Source: Gymnothorax reevesii (lineage: Eukaryota; Chordata; Actinopteri; Anguilliformes; Muraenidae). From it: DNA of 64,000 nt. The position numbers and the translations under genes were made by a program. Of this stretch, positions 57,493 through 64,000 are shown piece after piece. The notes beneath the pieces are model-generated. The model had not been told where the DNA came from. It did not search any database and was given only the letters and a program-made list of their open reading frames with translations. The number at the start of each line of letters is the position of its first letter. Position 1 is the first letter of the stretch. Location of the stretch: contig CM056573.1 of assembly GCA_029721435.1 (NCBI GenBank), forward strand, positions 73,908,001-73,972,000, given 5' to 3'.

Positions 57493-59183
57493 TGTCATGT
57501 CTCGCCTCTTGTGGTCCAGCACGTAGGCCAATTAAGGCCTGGAGCGCTGCCACACTCAGCCATCAACATCGTCTGTGTGTGATTACCGCTGAGTGTTGGC
57601 ACCATGTATAAATACCTGTTGTGTTCTGTGGGTCTGTGTGTCTGGTTAGTCAATTTTACGTTTTTATTATTTTGGTGATGTCAGTTTTTAGTCTATATCT
57701 CAGTGTTCACATTTTATTTCTCTCCCGTGTTAGTCCAGTCCACGTTTTACCCATGTACTGTCTTTGCTTTCTCCCCGGTCGCGTCATTGTTTGTAGCAGT
57801 TTCTGTCTTAATTGATTGTGACACTGTTTCGGGTGATTTAATGGATTCTGGGTTTCAGCCTTCCTTCCTTTCTCGTTTGCTAGTTTCCCCTTGCTTTCCT
57901 ATATGAACTAACATTACTAACAGTTTGTTGTTTTCTAAAATTACTAACCTACTAACGAGCACCCGGGATTGTATAGCTGCACTTACTAATTGACTAATGA
58001 CCTCTCAGCAATCGCCCTGTTCTAGTCTCCGCCCCTTGCTTTTCTATTCACTGGCTCTGCTAAGTTTTCTTGCAGAACCTCTGCATTCTTATTATCTATT
58101 CTGGCTCTTATTCTGTACACTTAGGAGTCTTTTTATTCAGTTTATTTATCCCGTCTTTGGGATTGTCTTGTGATCCTTGTCTGTGTGTTAATGTTTATCT
58201 GTTTCATGTAATTGGTTTCCCTCGTGTTCCACCCCTCGTTAATTATATTAAGTTCCTGCACCTGTGTCTTCTCGTGCCCCTACCTTATATCAGTCTCCCT
58301 GAAGCAAGCCAGTTGAGATCTGACTTCGCTCCCGCTCACAACACTCCCTGCCCGGTGCACCTTCCTCTGGTCCCCTCATTCTCTATGTGTGTTCTTCAGC
58401 CGCATTCCCTGCCCAGCCTTCCCTTCCTGTGCCAGCCCCCTTCGCCGTCTTCAGAGCCCTGTGTGCCACCTGTCCTGTGCCCAGTGTGCCAGTTTCCTTC
58501 GCCGTCTCCGGAGCCCAGTGTGCCACCTGTCCTGTGCCCAGTGTGCCAGCCCCCTTCACCGTCACCAGTGCCCCCTGTGTGCCAGTCGCCTTCGCCGTCA
58601 CCAGTGCCCCCTGTGTGCCAGTCGCCTTCGCCATCTCCAGTGCCCCCTATGTGCCAGTTGCCTTCGCCATCTCCAGTGCCCACTGTGTGCCGGCCGCCTC
58701 CGCCGGCGTCCGTGCCAGCATCCCTGCCGTCCTTTCTGCCCCCCTCCTGATGTTATCCCTGACCCTTCTCCCGGCCAGCTGTGCCATCCAAGTGAGCCAT
58801 CTGCCAGCTGTGCCCACTGTCTCGTCTTCTGCCTGCCCTCTGCCCCTTCCGAGTGTTCCCTAGCTCCTGTTCCGAGTGTGCCCTAGCTCCTGCTCCGAGT
58901 GTTCCCAAGCCCCTGTTCCGAGTCTGCCCCCTAGTGTGTCTGGTTTTTGGATTCCTTAGTTCTCCCTCCTTCAGTGCTGTAGCACGGTGTTTCCGTTGGC
59001 GGAGTGCCCTGTTTTTTTCCCCCCCTTTTCTGGTTTTCTGTTTATTTAATAAATTATTTTTGGATCCCCACATCTAGCGTCTCTCCCCTTTTGTCCTCCA
59101 GTTCCAGTGTGTTCCGAGTCCAGTGTTCCGTGTTTTCAGAGTTTCCCAGAGTTCCTATTGTTTTCCTCCCTAAATCCTTAACA
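57493..59183 (+). repeat. LTR-like unit with proline-coding minisatellite
   Basis: Starts TGTCATGTCTCG, has a TATA box (gtataaatac) at about 57606, an AATAAA at 59048, and ends CCTTAACA, so it has LTR layout at 1.69 kb. The flanks ccacc and atacc do not match well, so ends or identity are uncertain. A minisatellite sits at 58430-58700 and opens a 226-codon Pro-rich frame (58070-58750). Confidence 0.45.
58430..58700 (+). repeat. 36-bp minisatellite
   Basis: Units such as gtgccagtcgccttcgccgt followed by caccagtgccccctgt recur in tandem, preceded by longer variants of about 57 bp. The frame reads PPVCQSPSPSPV repeats (12 residues per unit). The repetitive frame is likely incidental. Confidence 0.8.
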
Positions 59184-59550
59184 ATACCATTGCTTCCCCA
59201 TTGTTCCTCGCAACTTCTCGAAAGCCGTACGCATGTGTAGCTTAGAGCTCCGTTTCGTGTACTTTACATTGCTAAACCAAACCTTTGAAACAAGTGCTGT
59301 GCATAACCAGCACTTTATAGATTTACGGAACCTCATTTCCATTTTTCTTTTACCTTTATTTAAATACAAGTTCTGTTGTGTGAGAACATATAGTTTGTTT
59401 TTGGTACCGCGATTCCTGGGGCCTATTGCGCAAAAGTCGGATCCTGAGATACTCAATCAAAGTCAAAGCGGGGATTGCCATCTCCCAAACAGAGCGTCGT
59501 TGTCTTTATTGATTGCACAAAGCCAACAGCAGGAGGAGAAGGATGGCTAA
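59184..59550. other. Short intergenic stretch
   Basis: No feature recognised between the LTR-like unit and the Harbinger element. Confidence 0.4.
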
Positions 59551-60103
59551 AGCCAGAATTATACTTTGCGTGTGCGCAGCTGTGCGCTAGAGTGCGTTGA
59601 CACAATTTTCATCATCAAACAGTGTGCGCATGGCTCTCCTTGGTCAACCGCGTACCCTCCAAAATTTTCTGACCGCGGGCACTGGAACGCGTGATCAAAA
59701 CACAGACTGCGCATGCTCTGGCAAACAAACATGGATGCTTTCGAAGAGCAGTTATGTGAGGAGGTGCATCGGTACCCGCACCTGTATAACCCCTTCCTCA
59801 CTGGCTGACATCCGAAAGTACTGATGATGTTTTTCAGGATCGATTGCTAGCATTTCCTGCACCAGTGTGCAAAATTCTCCGCACTGCGCTCTGTGTACAT
59901 GGAGAGGGCGCATGCAACACTTTCTCTTCTTTCTTTTATCAATCTGACATAAATAAAACGAAGAAGCTCTACTTCCATTCGCGCCACCATTTTCTTCCCG
60001 CGTACAGGAGCGCTCAATGCATTTAACTATATTTGGAAGAGGACACGTCCCCGTCCGATTGCACACAAATGCGTTTGTGGATGCGCAAAGTATAACGCTG
60101 CCT
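59551..60103 (+). mobile_element. PIF/Harbinger miniature element
   Basis: Left end AGCCAGAATTATACTTTGCG; right end reversed AGGCAGCGTTATACTTTGCG. A TAA triplet flanks both sides (59548-59550, 60104-60106), the Harbinger target duplication. At 59731 a short frame reads EEVHRYPHLYNPFLTG before a stop, like the start of the MADF/Myb-like partner protein of Harbinger elements, so this is a deletion derivative of an autonomous copy. Confidence 0.85.
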
Positions 60104-60106
60104 TAA

Positions 60107-61333
60107 GTGAAGCCCGCTGCCGCCGATCCTGGTGAGTGCGGGCACATGGCTTTCTCAAATAGACCTCGAGATTGATCACAGAATCGCTGATCATCACCAC
60201 GGACACTCAGTCGATGCAGCAGTCATGCGCCAACTTTCACTCGAAGACCGCGTTCGGATAAAGGGACGATGCTGTTTCTGAAACGCCTCTGCTTGCCACC
60301 CCTCAGTTTCTGTCTGAATGGTGGAAGGCATTTGACAGGAGTATTAAAGTGAACTAAACCAAAGTGACACTGTGACAGTAAATTCGGGAGGTGTTTCAGT
60401 GCTGTCGAAAAGGAGTATACTATAGCTGATGCACTTCGGCATCTGTGTGAATGGGATACGCTGTCGTTGCCACACAGATTTAAGATATAACATCGAGACA
60501 AGAAAATAGGCAGAACTGCCAAGCAAACCCAAGTGCTTACAAATTTTTACAAGAATATTTTTCCCATATACGTACCACAATTTTGCTACAAGCATTTTTT
60601 GTCCTGCACAAACTGAAATGGTAGTCCGATCTTGAAGACATTTACAGACAAGTTGACCTTACTTTCTGCTTTTAATCACCTCTGATGGGGGCACATTGAA
60701 ATTAAGAAGTAAAATATTAACATCAGAAAATAACGTCAAGGAGCCACCTGAAAATGTTTGATTCCAGTATCGCGAAGCGAACGACATTGCACACGTATCT
60801 GGCGATAAGGCAACGACTCCACCTTTCCCATCGCAGTCTGAATAAGACTGAGAAAAGTAGCAGCAGTGCTGTATGAGGGGTGTTACCGCAGTGATTTAAG
60901 ACCGCGCTGAAACAAGGTAACCCACTTTATACAGCACTGCTCATATTGTACTCAAGAGGAAATCTCAACTTGGGGAAAAAGGACAAATCTGATAATGACG
61001 GATTCTAAATATGGTTAAAATGTGATCTGGAGGGGGGATTAATTGAATTGTGATGGTCACCGTCACATGTGTACTTGAATATAATGGTCGAACATTGGTT
61101 ATTTTACTGACATAAATGGTCACAAGTTTTTAAGATAGTTACTCTTGACCGACTTTAATTGAGATAGCAATGTGTAGTGGAGAATTTAGAATGACTGTTA
61201 AGGACATTGATTTTCAGTTTGGGTGACCGCTGACTGAGGTGAGGTGAAATTGGCGGGAGGCAGGAGCTAAGCTTGTTGGTAAGCCTGCTCTGGAGCTGGC
61301 TTGCTCCACAGACTTTGTTTCCATAATAACTAG
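60107..61333. other. Intergenic with one inverted repeat
   Basis: No gene. The inverted repeat at 60862-60941 is listed separately. The rest is unassigned up to the B4 LTR. Confidence 0.45.
60862..60941. repeat. 80-bp inverted repeat
   Basis: AGCAGTGCTGTA pairs perfectly with TACAGCACTGCT, and the stem extends imperfectly through gtgttacc and ggtaaccc. It may be a tiny miniature element; no target duplication found. Confidence 0.55.
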
Positions 61334-61834
61334 TGTAATGTGAATATAGGCCACTAGATTATTTAGTATTTACCTTTTTTTTATTCAGCTCAGACTGGAG
61401 CTTTGTTTGGACATGTTTCAGACATGTCTGGGGCAAGTCCCCGAAAATAAAAAAAAAGAGGTCTAAATGTGGGTGGGGTCTGCAAAAGAGTATATAAGGA
61501 GTAGAATTGAGACAGTGAAGTAGTAGGAGAAATTGCAAGGAGAAGGATACATGTGTCCAGACCTGTCATTTCTGTTCAAGACCTGTGAAGTTTCTTTTGT
61601 GGATTTTTGCCTGTGTTAGAGCAGTTTCCTCACCCAGGACATCACCAAGGGACTGTAAATATTTTTGTTTCTTGTTATTAAATCAATCTTGGTCTTAGTT
61701 GTAGAGAGTAGATTAGTTGTTAGTTATTGTCTTTGATAAAAATTAAATGTGTTTAAGTTTTTAAAGCTGTGTCTGTCATCCCTTGCTATTGCTGTTGTGT
61801 TGTAAATTGTAATAACAAAATTGGGGCCATAACA
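61334..61834 (+). repeat. B4 5' LTR
   Basis: 501 bp, TGTAATG to CCATAACA, with TATATAA at 61491-61497 and a polyadenylation-like ATTAAA near 61677. The CTCF-like core is damaged here: ccactaga is followed by ttattt instead of tggcag. Confidence 0.9.
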
Positions 61835-61837
61835 AAT

Positions 61838-61858
61838 TGGGGGCTCAAGGTCCGGGAT
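61838..61858 (+). other. B4 primer-binding site with three extra bases
   Basis: TGGGGGCTC, then AAG, then GTCCGGGAT, the same arrangement as copy B3: tRNA-Pro complement with AAG inserted at its midpoint. Confidence 0.8.
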
Positions 61859-61958
61859 AGACCATTTTGTGAGTCATTTATTAAAAATCTAACATTTCAA
61901 ATTGTAAAATTGTTTTTTTTGAATTTTCCTATATAAATATATTGACAGATCAACAGCA

Positions 61959-64000
61959 ATGGATGATTTCTTGGCATTACCAACCGTTGAGGTTTTGAAG
62001 TCTTTTAAAAAGACAGAACTGCTAGAAATTCGCAGACATTTAGAGCTGACAGAGGTAAAACCAGCCATGCGAAAAGCAAGACTGGCTAGAGAGATAGTTG
62101 AATATTACATTGATGAAAATGTGTTTGCACCAGGAGATCTGGAACAGTTTCCAGTGGAAAATCCAAATATAGAAATGGAACTTAAAAATGCTAGAGATTG
62201 AAAGGGAGGAAAAAGAAAAACAAAGGCAGTTTGAGTTGGAAAAATTAGCAAGAGAAGAGAAAAAAGAAAGGGAGGAAAAAGAAAAACAAAGAGAATTTGA
62301 GAGAGAGAAAGAGGAAAGAGCAGAAAGAGAGAGACCGAGACAGAGAGATTTTGAATTAGAGAAATTTGATAGAGAAGAAAGACTCCTAATGGAGCAACTA
62401 AAAATTAAAATCCAAACTGAAAATAAATTTCGGGCTAGCCAGGAGGTAAAATTGGTGCCGCCATTTTCGGAAAAGGATGTTGCCAACTATTTCCAGTGTT
62501 TTGAAAAGGTAGCAAAGAGTTGCCAGTGGCCAAAGGAACACTGGCCTCTGATGTTGCAAACTGTCCTCAAGGGTAAAGCTCAACAAGCCTATTCGGCTTT
62601 GTCTGCAGATGATTCCTCTGATTATGAGGTTGTCAAAAAGGTTATTTTGAGAGCTGATGAGTTGGTTCCAGAGGCTTACCGACAGAAATTCAGAGGTCTG
62701 AAGAAATCTGAAAATCAGACTTATGTGGAATTTGCTAATGAGAAGAAGGTTTGCTTTGAGCGCTGGTGTGCTTCTATGGAGGTCAAGGATGATTTCAACT
62801 CACTAAAAGAGATGGTGTTAGTTGAAGAATTCAAGAACTGTGTTAAGGATGATGTTAAGACCTACCTTAATGAGAAGCAAGCACTGAATTTGCAATCAGC
62901 TGCCAAATTTGCAGATGAATATGTTCTCACACATAAGTCCAAATTTCAGTCTAGCAGTAACAATAGATGGTCCCAATTTCAGAAAAAGGGTTACGGTGAT
63001 ACCCAAGATTCTTCACCCAAAGACAAAGAAAAATCTGGTGATGGTGCTCAGAAATCCAGTAACAGGTCTGATCAAAGTGTGAAAGCTGACAGTGACAAAA
63101 GTGGTCTAGTTTGCAGTTATTGCAAGAAATCTGGTCATGTTACAACTAACTGTTGGTTCCTAAAAGCTAAGAAAGAAAAAGAAAAGGATACCAAACCAAA
63201 TGCCTTTGTGAAAACAAGGTTAGAAACCCCTGTAGTAGATAACCAATCTGCTAAATTGCCTGCTTCTTGTGGGGCTAAAAAGCCTGATACTGCTGACTTT
63301 GTTAGGGAGGAATTTCTTCCATTTGTGTCAGAGGGATTTGTGGCTCTGAATGAGCATACTACTCCTGTCCCCATATATATCCTAAGGGATACCGGAGCTT
63401 CTCAGTCACTTTTGTTGATGGACTCTTTGGAGTTACGTGATGAGACCGCTTCAGGGGATTTCATACTTGTACAAGGTATTGAAGGGAGGACTGTATCTGT
63501 ACCCCTGCGCTCTATATTCTTGAAGTCAGATTTAGTTACAGGACAGGTAAAGGTGGGACTTATGTCAAGTCTACCTATAAAGGGTGTTTCTCTGTTGCTA
63601 GGCAATGACCTGGCTGGGGGCAAAGTAATTCCCCCTGTACATCTTACTTCACAGCCGAGCACTGAAGATGGGGATGAGGACCCATCTCTGTATCCTTCTT
63701 GCGCAGTGACTCGTGCTATAGCCAAGAAGGCTAAAGAAGAAGATGTTGTGGTGCCGTCCAGCACATTGAATAGTCAGGACTCAGGTGGTTCGCCTCATGA
63801 CTCTGATTGGCCTACTATGGTTTCTCCGTTTGAGGACTTATCAGATACTTTTATCAGTTCTCTATTCAGCCAGCCGGATGGGTCTGGTGATTCTGATGTG
63901 TCTGGAGACTTGTCTCTGTCCAGAAAGCGGTTGATTGAGGAGCAAACTAATGATCCTGAATTTGTGCACTAAGGAGGAGAGCCCTTCCTGATAAAGAAAT
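61959..64000 (+). pseudogene. B4 gag-protease, frameshifted
   Basis: Start MDDFL at 61959, as in B3. After ...IEMEL one TTAAA unit of a short repeat is missing (near 62180), so the frame breaks. It resumes from 62188 with MLEIEREEKEKQ, the charged coiled coil, the SCAN-like capsid (AYRQKFRGLKKSE), the knuckle CSYCKKSGHVTTNC and the protease DTGASQ, all intact. A second, one-base deletion near 63960 stops the frame at NDPEFVH, just before the integrase. The integrase itself is outside the window. Confidence 0.9.

Larger units (their letters stand above)
61334..64000 (+). mobile_element. Gmr1-type LTR retrotransposon, copy B4 (runs off the window)
   Basis: 5' LTR, primer site, gag, protease and the start of the integrase linker, all matching copy B3 in opposite orientation. 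The rest lies beyond 64000. At least two frameshifts are present. Confidence 0.9.

Noticed and set aside
58070..58750. 226-codon Pro-rich open frame as a host gene
   Set aside because: Its length comes from a tandem repeat inside an LTR-like unit; the opposite strand and other frames are also open over the same repeat.
62040..62486. 148-codon minus frame rich in Ser/Phe/Leu
   Set aside because: It is the antisense shadow of the charged gag coiled coil of copy B4.

Overview
The window reads as vertebrate, almost certainly teleost, nuclear DNA: AT-rich, with one split host gene and a dense load of fish-type transposable elements (Tc1, hAT, Harbinger, Ty3/gypsy, LINE and tRNA-type SINE relics). 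I could not fix the species. The only host gene I can support is an NKX2.2 homeobox gene on the + strand (coding exons 49302-49557 and 50350-50906, about 270 aa). It has an in-frame TN motif, a homeodomain and an NK2-specific domain. A good splice acceptor before the ATG exon implies an upstream non-coding exon; a TATA box followed by a splice donor near 42.70-42.82 kb is my candidate. A perfect Gli consensus lies 1.7 kb upstream of the ATG exon.

Layout: 0-11.6 kb holds small hairpin elements, a Tc1 copy carrying a solo LTR, LINE and gypsy scraps, and an hAT miniature element. 11.6-13.6 kb holds a decayed gypsy gag-protease and a SINE. 15.3-21.1 kb is a nest: a Tc1 element interrupted by a second Tc1 family and then by a truncated Gmr1-type retrotransposon (B1). 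21.4-24.8 kb is a TA-flanked DNA transposon with its own nested hAT-like element and SINE. 24.8-32.3 kb is a chromodomain-type gypsy element split by a SINE and by a second Gmr1 copy (B2). 32.4-38.4 kb is a nearly intact Gmr1 copy (B3) inserted in a V-SINE. 38.5-55 kb is almost free of recognisable transposons and surrounds nkx2.2. 55-64 kb returns to repeats: an hAT hairpin, an LTR-like minisatellite unit, a Harbinger miniature element and the 5' part of a fourth Gmr1 copy (B4).

The most interesting system is the Gmr1-type family. Its polyprotein runs gag, protease, integrase, then reverse transcriptase and RNase H, which is the Ty1/copia order on a Ty3/gypsy-like protein. Its capsid region resembles the SCAN domain, its primer site matches tRNA-Pro, it makes 4-bp target duplications, and five of the six LTRs seen carry a CTCF-like core. 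The copies differ in informative ways. B3 has LTRs that look identical and a single in-frame stop. B2 has lost RT/RNase H by an internal deletion. B1 and B2 share one nonsense codon. B4 has two frameshifts.
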